A DNA stretch of 49,248 bases. It comes from Hyphomicrobiales bacterium (GTDB taxonomy: Bacteria; Pseudomonadota; Alphaproteobacteria; Rhizobiales; CAJQND01). Location: positions 1 through 49,248 of the forward strand of contig JANQOW010000099.1 of the NCBI GenBank assembly GCA_028285595.1, given 5' to 3'. Shown here piece after piece: positions 26,509 to 34,331 of the stretch (the first letter of the stretch is position 1; each line of letters opens with the position of its first letter). The notes under the pieces were generated by a model. That model was given only the letters and a program-made list of their open reading frames with translations. It had not been told where the DNA came from and did no database searches. The translations under genes were made by a program, and so were the position numbers.

Positions 26509-26585
26509 GGAATTCCTGTCGGTTGAGGGGTTTTCAGGCACTTACCCTGAAACTGACCGAACAAGAATAGCCGAAACGCCGGGCT

Positions 26586-26621
26586 CTCACACTTGTGAGT
26601 ATAAGTCAGACAAATTGTCTG
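26586..26621. promoter_or_regulatory. Two inverted repeats upstream of the old-yellow-enzyme gene
   Basis: CTCACA-ct-TGTGAG (26586-26599) and CAGACAA-a-TTGTCTG (26607-26621) lie close together 78-113 bp upstream of the oxidoreductase start. Both are perfect short dyads of the size bound by dimeric repressors. No regulator gene is adjacent on that strand. Confidence 0.4.
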
Positions 26622-26852
26622 TCTTCTTGGCTCCGCCTAAGATGTTCTCTCAAACACGCTTCTCACTGAGTTGAGAAACCCACGAAGTTTCTGCTTTAGC
26701 CGAAATATTCGGCAACTGAGGGCTGCATGCTCGCGCAAGTCCAATCGTGTGGGCTTAAGGGTCGAACGCGCGATAACCAGGTGGGATAACATGACTCTTA
26801 TCTCCGATCTCTTTCGAGTTCCCGTTGAAAACTCAAGGCTTGGCGACGGCGA

Positions 26853-26934
26853 ATCATTCTAGCGATATCGCTAATGATAGAGTTTAGAGCGCACTAAGTG
26901 CACCTTTGTCAATGTATATGTGCACTGGGTGCGC
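26853..26934. repeat. Palindrome and terminator-like hairpin upstream of the XRE gene
   Basis: The 511-bp stretch 26509-27019 holds no convincing gene. Two structures stand out. One is a 26-bp near-palindrome centred on TAGCGATATCGCTA (26860-26873) with ATCATT/ATGAT flanks. The other is a hairpin with arms GCGCACTAAGTGCAC (26889-26903) and GTGCACTGGGTGCGC (26920-26934) followed by TTTTTG. Each arm is itself nearly palindromic, so the pair might equally be two operators for the XRE protein. Confidence 0.5.
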
Positions 26935-27019
26935 TTTTTGCAAGGGATAGAGCCTTGTGCCGGATTGACACAATAAGACTGTATGCCATCCATGGTCGGG
27001 GCTGGCAGGAGAGCGAGGA

Positions 27020-27247
27020 ATGGATCCGAAACAATTTCGCAAGTGGCGCAGATCGTTGGACCTGAAACAGCGTGATGCCGCAGAATTGCTGGGGCTCAAG
27101 AAGCGGATGATCCAGTATTATGAGAGCGGGGAGCGTGACGGGAAGGCCGTCACGGTCCCGAAATATGTGCGCTTGGCGTGTTACGCGCTCAGTAAGAGCG
27201 TCACTGATTTTGATGGTGAGAAGGTCACCGGCCGTCTCAAGAAATAA
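27020..27247 (+). CDS. small XRE-family helix-turn-helix regulator
   Basis: A 75-aa protein that is almost entirely one helix-turn-helix: RKWRRSLDLKQRDAAELLGL, then KKRMIQYYESGERDG. Such stand-alone HTH proteins are frequent in Alphaproteobacteria and usually act as autoregulated repressors. It is preceded by a GGAGAGCGAGG-type ribosome-binding site and two GTGCACT-containing dyads about 90-130 bp upstream. It converges on the CYTH gene with a 13-bp gap. Target genes are unknown. Confidence 0.82.
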   Translation: MDPKQFRKWRRSLDLKQRDAAELLGLKKRMIQYYESGERDGKAVTVPKYVRLACYALSKSVTDFDGEKVTGRLKK

Positions 27248-27260
27248 GGCCGCGTTCGCC

Positions 27261-27791
27261 TCAGTTCGCCTCGCTCAGGAGTTCTGCGGGGCCGCGTTGC
27301 GGGCTATCACTCCAGTGGCGGAACGGGCGCCTGGCCAGCTTTGAATTCTGGTATTGCTCAAGACCGGTCACTTCCTCTCCGAGCCATGCGGGGCGTGTAA
27401 AGGTCTGTTCCTCGCGTTCCAATTCGACTTCGGCAACGATCAACCCTTCGTTCAAGCCGGAGAACCGATCCACTTCCCAGACCAACCCGTCAATCTCGAT
27501 CTTGTAGCGCACCTTCTCCACCACGGCATCGCCACAGAGATCCATAAGGTTATCGGCTTCGCGGGCCTCGATCGGATTTTCAAACTCGTATCGGCTGATG
27601 CCGTTTCGGGGCAGTTTTGTGGTCAGTGTGCATTTGCCGTTGCTGCATATCCGAATGCGTACGCTGCAGTGATCGGCGTTGACGACATAACCTTGTGTGA
27701 TCTTAACGCCGTTGTCAGCGATCTTCTCCCAATCGTTGCTGGCAACGAGAAACTTACGTTCTATTTCGACCGGCACTGCGTTACACCCCAC
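27261..27791 (-). CDS. CYTH-domain triphosphate tunnel metalloenzyme
   Basis: A 176-aa stand-alone CYTH protein. The diagnostic ExExK motif is VEIERKFLV at the N-terminus; RIRI, TTKLP and RYEFE supply the basic tunnel residues and LEREEQTF the acidic ones. Relatives hydrolyse inorganic triphosphate or thiamine triphosphate, or act as class IV adenylate cyclases. Only GTG starts are available (27791 or five codons later), so translation may be weak. It is divergent from a second, CYTH-CHAD protein. Confidence 0.85.
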   Translation of the reverse strand: MGCNAVPVEIERKFLVASNDWEKIADNGVKITQGYVVNADHCSVRIRICSNGKCTLTTKLPRNGISRYEFENPIEAREADNLMDLCGDAVVEKVRYKIEIDGLVWEVDRFSGLNEGLIVAEVELEREEQTFTRPAWLGEEVTGLEQYQNSKLARRPFRHWSDSPQRGPAELLSEAN

Positions 27792-27976
27792 TCATTCTGA
27801 CCGAGACAGTTTGCGCAATTCACAAAATGATTGCAACGACACGAAAGTCGCACGCGTACGATTTGATGCGTACTGGAATGAAATCGTCTATGGTGTCCCA
27901 GACCGCTAGGTTTAAGGGCACGTTCCGACCGTGCACTGTTGACACGCACCAAGACCTCGGAGCGATACCGAAGCAC

Positions 27977-29494
27977 ATGATATTCAGTGAGGCCCTGAGG
28001 CTGAAGGTTTCGCGAGAGGCCTGTGAGAAGCTGGTGAGTGGCGGGAAAGTTTATGGAATGTCGGCGCACATGACGGCCGACACCCAGGTTTCCGAAGTCC
28101 ATTTCGATAACGCGCGTTACAGCTTTTTCAAATCCGGCATTACGTTCAGCATACGCCAAGAGGATGGGGAACAGACCCAGGTGGTGCGCCGGTTACAAGC
28201 GGATGGCACAGAAACTGTCTGGACCACACCGCTGGACGCGCCCGCCCAAACTTTGGTTCTGACTGAATCCTGGGCTTTGAATCTAGGTCTGAAGCCGAGA
28301 ACCGCACCACCGGGCCGGACCATCTTTACCGCCGACTTTCGCCAGCGCTCCTTTGAGATGTCCAAGACCCACGCGCGCTTTGCATTGACCCTTAAAGCGG
28401 GAGAGGTGCGGGTCGCCGGGCCGGTTTTCAAGAACGTGTCGGAGCCTTTGATCGATGTGGACCTGGTGCCGGTGGGCGGGAGCGAAACGGTGCTGTTTGA
28501 TTTTGCGCTGAAACTGGTTGAGGCAACCGATGCCAGCATACAACCGGATACGCAGATCAGCCGCGGCTTTGCGCTGGCCAGCCGCTCTTTGCAAAAGGCG
28601 CACTCCAAGGCCAAGAAGGTCAATCTGGATCCCACCATGACCGTTGGCGAAGCTCTGGAGATGATCGTTCAAAACACGGTTTCGCACCTGTTGGACAACC
28701 AGACAGCAGCGCTGCGCGGAGATGCCAACGGGGTGCACCAAACACGCGTCGCCATGCGGCGCTTGAGGGCGGCCTTGCGGGCGTTCAAAGCGGTGTTGCC
28801 TTATGAAGGGCGAAAGGCGTTTAACGGCGAACTGCGCTGGTTTCAGCAGCGCACCGGGCCGACGCGGGACTGGCATGTGTTTGCAGATGAAACCCTGGCC
28901 AAGCTGAAGCCCAGCGACGTCGGCCCCGAGGAGATGGCCATCCTACGGAAGGTGGCGGCTCAGCAAGGCAAGAGCCACGGCCGCGAGGCGGCCTTGTTGC
29001 TGCAGAGCCGGCGCCACACCCGACTGTTGCTCAGGTTTGGCCGATGGATAGCGGAGCTGTTTGAAGATGAGCGTTCTGACGGCCTGAACGGACCGGTGGT
29101 TCCGTTCGCCCGCAAGACGCTGGCCAAGACGCATCGCGATCTGCTCCGCGAGATCAAGGACGCGCGTCCGGGAGTGATTGACGACCTTCACAAAGTGCGT
29201 ATCCGCGGAAAGAAGGCGCGCTATGCCGGAGAGTTCTTCGCCGTGCTGTTCGATGGTGAGGATGCGCAAGCCTACATCTCTCTGGTCGAGGCGCTGCAAG
29301 ACCGGTTGGGTTCCGCCAACGACGCGCGGGTCGCGCGGGGGTTGGTGGCCGAGCTTGAGCATGGCACGCTGTTGCCTGAGACGATTGACGGTATTCAGGC
29401 TTGGTCAAGCCGGCGGGTTGCCAAATGCGCTGACCAGGCCCGCCCAACTCTGCGGGCGCTTCACAGCGTTCAGAAGTTTTGGAAAAAGACGTAA
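27977..29494 (+). CDS. CYTH-CHAD fusion protein, probable polyphosphate-binding
   Basis: A 505-aa protein. The N-terminal half is a diverged CYTH domain: the opening EALRLKV replaces the catalytic ExExK, so triphosphatase activity may be lost. The C-terminal half is a CHAD domain with its conserved histidines and arginines in GVHQTRVAMRRLRAALRAF and DLHKVRIRGKKARY. CHAD domains bind polyphosphate and localise to polyphosphate granules. I chose the ATG at 27977, where the CYTH domain begins; a longer 555-aa reading has no family support. It converges on a lysine-rich HhH protein with a 14-bp gap, which fits a polyphosphate/nucleoid theme. Confidence 0.83.
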   Translation: MIFSEALRLKVSREACEKLVSGGKVYGMSAHMTADTQVSEVHFDNARYSFFKSGITFSIRQEDGEQTQVVRRLQADGTETVWTTPLDAPAQTLVLTESWALNLGLKPRTAPPGRTIFTADFRQRSFEMSKTHARFALTLKAGEVRVAGPVFKNVSEPLIDVDLVPVGGSETVLFDFALKLVEATDASIQPDTQISRGFALASRSLQKAHSKAKKVNLDPTMTVGEALEMIVQNTVSHLLDNQTAALRGDANGVHQTRVAMRRLRAALRAFKAVLPYEGRKAFNGELRWFQQRTGPTRDWHVFADETLAKLKPSDVGPEEMAILRKVAAQQGKSHGREAALLLQSRRHTRLLLRFGRWIAELFEDERSDGLNGPVVPFARKTLAKTHRDLLREIKDARPGVIDDLHKVRIRGKKARYAGEFFAVLFDGEDAQAYISLVEALQDRLGSANDARVARGLVAELEHGTLLPETIDGIQAWSSRRVAKCADQARPTLRALHSVQKFWKKT

Positions 29495-29508
29495 CCAATC
29501 CCGCGCGC

Positions 29509-29916
29509 TCACTTCTTGCCTGATTTTTTCTTCTTCTTTTTCTTCTTTGAGCCCTTTTTGCCGCTGTCCTTCTTGGGCTTCTTGTCAGACTTCTTTTTGT
29601 CGGATTTTTTGGCCTTCTTGTCTTCGCCCTTTGCGGGTTTCGCCTTGGCCTTCTTCTTTTTCTGCTTAGGCTTAGCCTTCTTGGCCGGCGTTTCTTTCGG
29701 CTTTGGCTGTTCCGGCGGTGCAGCCGGTTGAGCCGCGGGAGCCGCTTCCTTGGCGGCGGTAATGAGCATTCTGGCCCGGGCTTCGCCAACGCTGGGCACC
29801 GCGGTCAGATCTTCCACACTGGCGTTGGCGATCTGACGTGGCGACGTGATCCCATGTTCGGAAAGTGCCTTGGCCAACGCCGGCCCGACACCTTTTAGAG
29901 CCAATAAATCTTGCAT
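29509..29916 (-). CDS. helix-hairpin-helix protein with histone H1-like lysine-rich tail
   Basis: A 135-aa protein with two parts. Residues 1-55 carry helix-hairpin-helix motifs, LLALKGVGPALAKALSEHG and LTAVPSVGEARARML, a non-specific DNA-binding fold. The C-terminal 65 residues contain about 36 lysines with alanine, proline and serine, including a run of eight lysines, like eukaryotic H1 tails and bacterial histone-like proteins. It likely binds DNA and perhaps polyphosphate. The start at 29916 is placed just before the HhH domain. Base composition of the tail is AAG-rich. It faces the CHAD gene tail to tail. Confidence 0.78.
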   Translation of the reverse strand: MQDLLALKGVGPALAKALSEHGITSPRQIANASVEDLTAVPSVGEARARMLITAAKEAAPAAQPAAPPEQPKPKETPAKKAKPKQKKKKAKAKPAKGEDKKAKKSDKKKSDKKPKKDSGKKGSKKKKKKKKSGKK

Positions 29917-30018
29917 GGTCGTACAGCTCCCAAATGCACACTGTCGCTCATCTAGCAAGCAAACTGCGCGTGCGGTCAAGCGGCAAGACTATTCAGGGTT
30001 TACGGTGGGGCCGGTGTT

Positions 30019-31146
30019 TCACCAGTTCTGATTGGGGAAGTAGTCCTGACACGTCCCTTCGCGGTAGACGTCCGTCGTTGCGCAATGGAGCGCGCCTCCG
30101 AAGGCATAAGCGTCACGGAACGGCACTGGCAACACCTCAAATCCAAGCTTGTCGAACTGATCCATCTGGTGCACTTCGGTCGCTTCAACGCACACGGTCT
30201 TCTCGTCAACCATCAGTACGTTCATGGAGAGCCAGACCGAGGAATAGCACAACGGCGGAGGCGAGTTGTGGGCCGGCCGGGCCGCGTCGATGATCTCCCA
30301 GTCGTTCTTCTCAAACATCTTACGCTGATCGTCGGGCAGTCGGCGCTCTGGATTGTTGATAATCAGACCGGGCCGCAAGGGGGTGAAGGTGGCGTCAATG
30401 TGGATCGGATACGGGTCGCCCGGAAAGTTGACCGCATGCACCCGGTGATCGGGAAAGTGCCGGCGGATCCAGTCGATGCCCTTCAGGTTTGTGGTGAAGC
30501 CGTGCTGGACCACCAGATCTTTCCCGAACCTCAAAACATCGGCGGCGTCGAACAGAGGTTCTTCTTCGGTGGTGACGAAGAATTTGTCGGCGGTCCATTC
30601 CAGACGCTTTTCAACCCCGATCTTGTCGGAGAGATAGTCGGGCCTGTAGTCCGCATCGGTCAGGCGCGGCTTGGGCGCTGCCTCATGACGCATGTGCGGA
30701 TCTTCGTCGTAGTATTTCTGGAGCAGCGGGCGGTAGCACAGATATTCATGCCAGCGGCAACGATACGACATGGTCGCTTCCAGCATCTCGGAGCCCACGG
30801 TCAAAATCACATCGCGCGGCGGCATGCAGCCGAACATGCTTTCGGTTTCCCAATCGGGTGTTGAGACGGGCTGATTGAAGTCCATGGGCGTCGGCCTGTC
30901 CACGCGCACGCCCCGGCTTTCCAGAATCTTGGCAAAGCCATCCAGGCACTCATTGGCTTTGTCCACCGTGTCCTGCGGGCGTGGTCCCCATTGACCGCGC
31001 ATATCGGAATCTTCCGGCACCTTCGCATCGAGCGCAGGTTCAGGTGGTGGGATGCAGCAGCCGTCGGCGACCCCCACGATCACGTGCTTAAGCGGGTCCC
31101 ATTCGTTCCACGAATTGACTTTGGTTTTTCCTGTGGTGCCTGTCAT
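30019..31146 (-). CDS. arginine amidinotransferase (glycine amidinotransferase-like)
   Basis: A 375-aa enzyme of the guanidino-group-modifying superfamily. Catalytic residues known from human AGAT are visible: Asp in LFDAADVLRFGKD, His in PIHIDATFTPLRPGL and the nucleophile Cys355 in GGALHCATTDVYREG. It should move the amidino group of arginine to an amine acceptor such as glycine or another amino compound. The ATG at 31146 is chosen because the family starts near NSWNEWDPLKHVIVG; upstream in-frame sequence overlaps the opposite gene's leader. It is a single-gene unit with no obvious partner for using the guanidino product. Confidence 0.85.
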   Translation of the reverse strand: MTGTTGKTKVNSWNEWDPLKHVIVGVADGCCIPPPEPALDAKVPEDSDMRGQWGPRPQDTVDKANECLDGFAKILESRGVRVDRPTPMDFNQPVSTPDWETESMFGCMPPRDVILTVGSEMLEATMSYRCRWHEYLCYRPLLQKYYDEDPHMRHEAAPKPRLTDADYRPDYLSDKIGVEKRLEWTADKFFVTTEEEPLFDAADVLRFGKDLVVQHGFTTNLKGIDWIRRHFPDHRVHAVNFPGDPYPIHIDATFTPLRPGLIINNPERRLPDDQRKMFEKNDWEIIDAARPAHNSPPPLCYSSVWLSMNVLMVDEKTVCVEATEVHQMDQFDKLGFEVLPVPFRDAYAFGGALHCATTDVYREGTCQDYFPNQNW

Positions 31147-31297
31147 TTGTAGTTCTACGTCCCGTTTTACCCTGCCCCGATTTGAAAAGCGGCGCACGCT
31201 ATCGTTCATGAGCCCGTTTGCCAAGTGGGGAAAATGCGCTATGGAACACACCTTCAAGCTGCTCATACGTCCACAAACAAAGAGCCAAATCCCCACA

Positions 31298-31747
31298 ATG
31301 CTATGGAACAAAATTGCCAGCTTGCTCGCCGGTCCTGAAGAGCATGTTTCGTCGGATGAGGAGATCCGTGAAGCCATTGCCGCGCTCTTGATCCATGCCG
31401 CAAAGATTGATGGCCGCGAAGACGACAGCGAGCGCGAAAGGCGCGATGTGCTGCTCAAGAGCAAGTTCGAGCTGAGCGATGAAGAACTGGGCCAGCTCAC
31501 CACCAAAGCCGAAGCGCTCGATGCGGAAGCGGTCGACCTTTATCAGTTCACCAGCGTCTTGACCCGCAACTTTGATCAAGATGAGCGGAAAGCCATTGTC
31601 CGCATGCTCTGGGAAATCGTGCTGGCCGATGGCGCCCTGACCGACTATGAAGCTAACTATATGTGGCGCGTTGCAGAGCTTTTGGGGGTGACGACGCGCG
31701 ACCGCATCGCGTTGCGCAAGGCGGTGGAGAGGGGCCTGGAGGCCTGA
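31298..31747 (+). CDS. TerB-family (COG4103-like) protein
   Basis: A 149-aa all-helical protein of the tellurite-resistance TerB superfamily. Tell-tale acidic helices are IREAIAALLIHAAKIDGREDD and MLWEIVLADGALTDYEANYMW (cores AKIDGRED and VLADGALTDYE), which bind metal ions in TerB. Its cellular role is unclear. It begins at the ATG at 31298, divergent from the amidinotransferase, and is followed by two SDR genes on the same strand. Confidence 0.8.
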   Translation: MLWNKIASLLAGPEEHVSSDEEIREAIAALLIHAAKIDGREDDSERERRDVLLKSKFELSDEELGQLTTKAEALDAEAVDLYQFTSVLTRNFDQDERKAIVRMLWEIVLADGALTDYEANYMWRVAELLGVTTRDRIALRKAVERGLEA

Positions 31748-31770
31748 CGAGAGTTTGAGTGGAGTGACGA

Positions 31771-32571
31771 ATGGCGGACGTCAACGGACAACCTGTTGCC
31801 TTGATAACAGGTGCATCAAGCGGCATTGGCGAGCGGCTTGCCTATGAAATCGCGGCTGATCAGTACATCCTGGTCCTGGTCTCCGACGCGGAGGGTGAGC
31901 TGAACCGGGTGGCCGGCATCCTCACCAGCAAGCTGAATGCCAGCGTGGTGGCGCTGCCGGTCGATCTTACACAACATGATGCCGGAGAGATCATTGAGGA
32001 TGAGCTCAGAGAGCGCAAGCTGGTTCCGGATGTTCTGGTCAATTGCGCCGGCTATGGCATGAACGGCTCTGCGCTTGAGATGAACATGAGCGAGCAGATC
32101 GCTATGATCGATCTTAACGCACGCGCCCTGACCGACCTCACGTTGCGGTTCTTGCCGTATATGCAAAACATGGAGCGTGGCGGTGTCATCAACGTGGCGT
32201 CACTGGCCTCGTTCATGCCTGGGCCGTTCATGTCTGTCTATTACGCAACAAAGGCCTATGTGCTGTCGTTCTCCCAAGCCATCGCTGCGGAATTGGACGG
32301 CACGGGCGTGACCGTCACGGCCGTGTGTCCGGGTCCCACGAACACCGGCTTTCAGGCCCGTTCGGAGATGACGGAGACCCTGGCCAACAAGGTCATGCCG
32401 GTTGCGAGCGCTGAAGATATTGCCGCGGCTGCTTGGGCTGGTTTTAAGAACAAGCGCAAAGTGATCATTCCGGGGATCGCCAACACCATTTTGGCAGAAG
32501 GCACCCGTTTTTCACCGCGCGGCATCATGACCTCCATCATGCGGCGCCTTCTAGTGCCGAGGCACTTGTGA
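31771..32571 (+). CDS. short-chain dehydrogenase/reductase (DltE-like)
   Basis: A 266-aa NAD(P)-dependent oxidoreductase. TGASSGIGE at residues 14-22 binds the cofactor, NCAGYG is the NNAG-equivalent, and YYATKAY supplies the catalytic Tyr-xxx-Lys with the preceding serine in NVASLAS. It belongs to the DltE/YqjQ-like subgroup of broad specificity. It starts 23 bp after the TerB-like gene, and its stop overlaps the start of a second SDR. Confidence 0.85.
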   Translation: MADVNGQPVALITGASSGIGERLAYEIAADQYILVLVSDAEGELNRVAGILTSKLNASVVALPVDLTQHDAGEIIEDELRERKLVPDVLVNCAGYGMNGSALEMNMSEQIAMIDLNARALTDLTLRFLPYMQNMERGGVINVASLASFMPGPFMSVYYATKAYVLSFSQAIAAELDGTGVTVTAVCPGPTNTGFQARSEMTETLANKVMPVASAEDIAAAAWAGFKNKRKVIIPGIANTILAEGTRFSPRGIMTSIMRRLLVPRHL

Positions 32572-33341
32572 TGGGCAGGCTCTCCGGCAAGCGGGCTTTG
32601 ATCACCGGCGGTGCCGGTGGCATTGGGCGCAAGGTTGCGGAAATGATGGCGCGCGAGGGCGCGGATGTGGCTCTCTCTGACCTGAACGGCCAAGGGGCAG
32701 AAGCGGCGGCAACCGACATTGCCGAACACTTTGGCTGCCGGGCCGTTGGTCTGAAGCATGATGTGACGCTGCTTGAAGATTGGGAGCGCACCGTGGCTGC
32801 CGCCGATGAGGCTCTCGGCGGCCTTAACGTGCTGGTGAACAATGCCGGCATCTGCATTCCCGGATCGGTGGAGGATATCGATATTGCCGACTGGGACCTG
32901 ACCATGGATGTGGATCTCAACTCCGTCTTTCTCGGCTGCCGCGTTGCTCTGCCGGTCCTGGCAAAATCTGCGCCGGGATCCATCATCAATATCTCTTCAA
33001 TCGCCGGTCTCATCGCCAGCTACAATTTTGTCGCTTACAACACGGCGAAGGCCGGCGTCTGGATGTTGACCAAATCCGTTGCATTGCAGGCCACGCGGCA
33101 AGGCTATGATGTGCGGGTCAACTCAATCCACCCCGCTTTTATCGATACCTCGATGGTGGATAATGTGGTGGGAGGGGCCAGCCCTGAAGAGAACCGCGCC
33201 AAGCTGGCCCGCCAGGTGCCGATGAAGAAAATCGGCACGCCGGAAGATGTGGGCTATGCGTGCATCTATCTGGCCAGCGATGAAAGCGGATTTGTCACCG
33301 GGTCCGAAATCAAGCTCGACGGCGGCATCTCTGCCATGTAG
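32571..33341 (+). CDS. short-chain dehydrogenase/reductase (classical)
   Basis: A 256-aa classical SDR. TGGAGGIGR binds NAD(H), NNAGI follows the fourth strand, and the catalytic residues are Ser in NISSIAG and YNTAKAG. The C-terminus KLDGGISAM is typical of 3-hydroxyacyl or cyclic alcohol dehydrogenases. The ATG at 32571 overlaps the preceding stop (TGATG). The two SDRs are only distantly alike, so they are not recent duplicates. Confidence 0.85.
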   Translation: MGRLSGKRALITGGAGGIGRKVAEMMAREGADVALSDLNGQGAEAAATDIAEHFGCRAVGLKHDVTLLEDWERTVAAADEALGGLNVLVNNAGICIPGSVEDIDIADWDLTMDVDLNSVFLGCRVALPVLAKSAPGSIINISSIAGLIASYNFVAYNTAKAGVWMLTKSVALQATRQGYDVRVNSIHPAFIDTSMVDNVVGGASPEENRAKLARQVPMKKIGTPEDVGYACIYLASDESGFVTGSEIKLDGGISAM

Positions 33342-33374
33342 GTTAGGCCAAATCGTCCCAACCACACGTGATTC

Positions 33375-34100
33375 ATGCCGGAGAAAATCCTCGTCATCGT
33401 TCATCAGCCGACCTCGACTCCCGGCCGGGTGGGGATGGCTCTTGACGCTCGCGGTTTTGAGCTGGACATCCGCCGGCCTTGCATGGACCATCCGCTGCCC
33501 GAGAGCACGGCGGACTATGCCGGCGTGGTGGTGTTCGGTGGGCCAATGAGCGCCAATGACGATGTGGAATTGCCCTTCATCCGGCGCGAATTGAACTGGT
33601 TCGATGTTCCGCTGCGTGAGGAAACGCCTTTCCTGGGGATTTGCTTAGGCTGCCAGATGCTGGCGCGGGTCTTGGGCGGCACGGTGAGCCCGCACGAGGA
33701 TGGCTGGGCGGAAATCGGCTACTATCCGATTGAAGTAACTGACGCCGGCAAGCGGTTGATGGATACTTGGCCGGACCACGTATACCAGTGGCACAAGGAA
33801 GGCTTCACCACACCGTCAAACTCCGAGATCCTGGTGACGACGGAGATGTTCGGCAACCAGGCTTTCCGGCATGGGCAGAGCACATTCGGCATTCAGTTTC
33901 ATGCCGAACTCACATTGGCCATGATGCATCGTTGGACCACGAAAGGGCGTGAACGCCTCAAAATGCCGGGAACGCATCCACGCGCCGCCCATTTCGAAGG
34001 CCGCCAGGTGCACGATGAAGCCGTGAAGGACTGGCTCGAACGGTTCCTGGATCTGTGGCTCGCCAGTGACACCCGCAGCAACGCATTGGCGGCTGAATAG
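33375..34100 (+). CDS. class I glutamine amidotransferase-like protein (GMP synthase-type domain)
   Basis: A 241-aa stand-alone GATase1 domain. The triad is complete: Cys90 in FLGICLGCQML, His176 and Glu178 in GIQFHAELT. VFGGPMSAND shows the oxyanion-strand glycine region. No synthetase domain is attached and none is adjacent, so it may hydrolyse gamma-glutamyl compounds (PuuD-like) or free glutamine. It follows the SDR pair after 33 bp on the same strand. Confidence 0.83.
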   Translation: MPEKILVIVHQPTSTPGRVGMALDARGFELDIRRPCMDHPLPESTADYAGVVVFGGPMSANDDVELPFIRRELNWFDVPLREETPFLGICLGCQMLARVLGGTVSPHEDGWAEIGYYPIEVTDAGKRLMDTWPDHVYQWHKEGFTTPSNSEILVTTEMFGNQAFRHGQSTFGIQFHAELTLAMMHRWTTKGRERLKMPGTHPRAAHFEGRQVHDEAVKDWLERFLDLWLASDTRSNALAAE

Positions 34101-34123
34101 ACACACGCAAACACCGTTGCAAG

Positions 34124-34153
34124 TTGCGAAGATGCATCGGGCAATCTTTGCAA
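34124..34153. promoter_or_regulatory. Candidate enhancer-binding-protein site
   Basis: The inverted repeat TTGCGAAGAT-N10-ATCTTTGCAA has one mismatch and is centred about 105 bp upstream of the predicted start of the sigma54-type promoter at 34216-34232. Further GCAATCT and TTGCA repeats surround it. The distance is typical for activators of sigma54 promoters. Confidence 0.45.
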
Positions 34154-34215
34154 TCTGCAATGATTTTCTGCCCTCAATATCATGAAAAACCTTAGTTTTC
34201 CGCGCTTTCGGCAGG

Positions 34216-34232
34216 TTGGCACGGTCTGTGCA
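34216..34232 (+). promoter_or_regulatory. Sigma54-type (-24/-12) promoter
   Basis: TTGGCACG-GTCT-GTGCA has the invariant GG and GC exactly 10 nt apart and only one departure from TTGGCACG-N4-TTGCA. It points away from the amidotransferase gene toward a short non-coding interval that ends in a terminator, so it would produce a transcript starting near 34243. Confidence 0.6.
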
Positions 34233-34242
34233 CTCTCTCCGC

Positions 34243-34322
34243 TCAGCGCTGAGATAAGGTACTGCGTACTCAGCCAGTAATCAGGCCGAGGGAAGCCGTT
34301 GCTTCCTTCGGCCTATTCTTTT
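34243..34322 (+). ncRNA. Candidate sigma54-dependent small RNA
   Basis: About 80 nt lie between the predicted start of the -24/-12 promoter and the end of a hairpin terminator. The 5' part can fold GCTGA...TCAGC with an inner GTAC-tgc-GTAC stem, then a short single-stranded stretch CAGTAATC, then the terminator hairpin AGGCCGAGGGAAGC-cgtt-GCTTCCTTCGGCCT. No open reading frame of note is inside. The next gene on this strand begins beyond the convergent lacI gene. Nitrogen-limited expression is suggested by the sigma factor type only. Confidence 0.42.
34283..34322 (+). terminator. Rho-independent terminator
   Basis: A 14-bp stem with a 4-nt loop is followed by ATTCTTTT on the plus strand only. 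It may end the candidate small RNA, the amidotransferase transcript, or both. Confidence 0.7.
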
Positions 34323-34331
34323 CCCGGAACA

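Noticed and set aside
26671..26862. 63-codon plus-strand frame in the 511-bp gap
   Set aside because: Weak start context, no family resemblance, and it runs into the palindrome region; non-coding is more likely.
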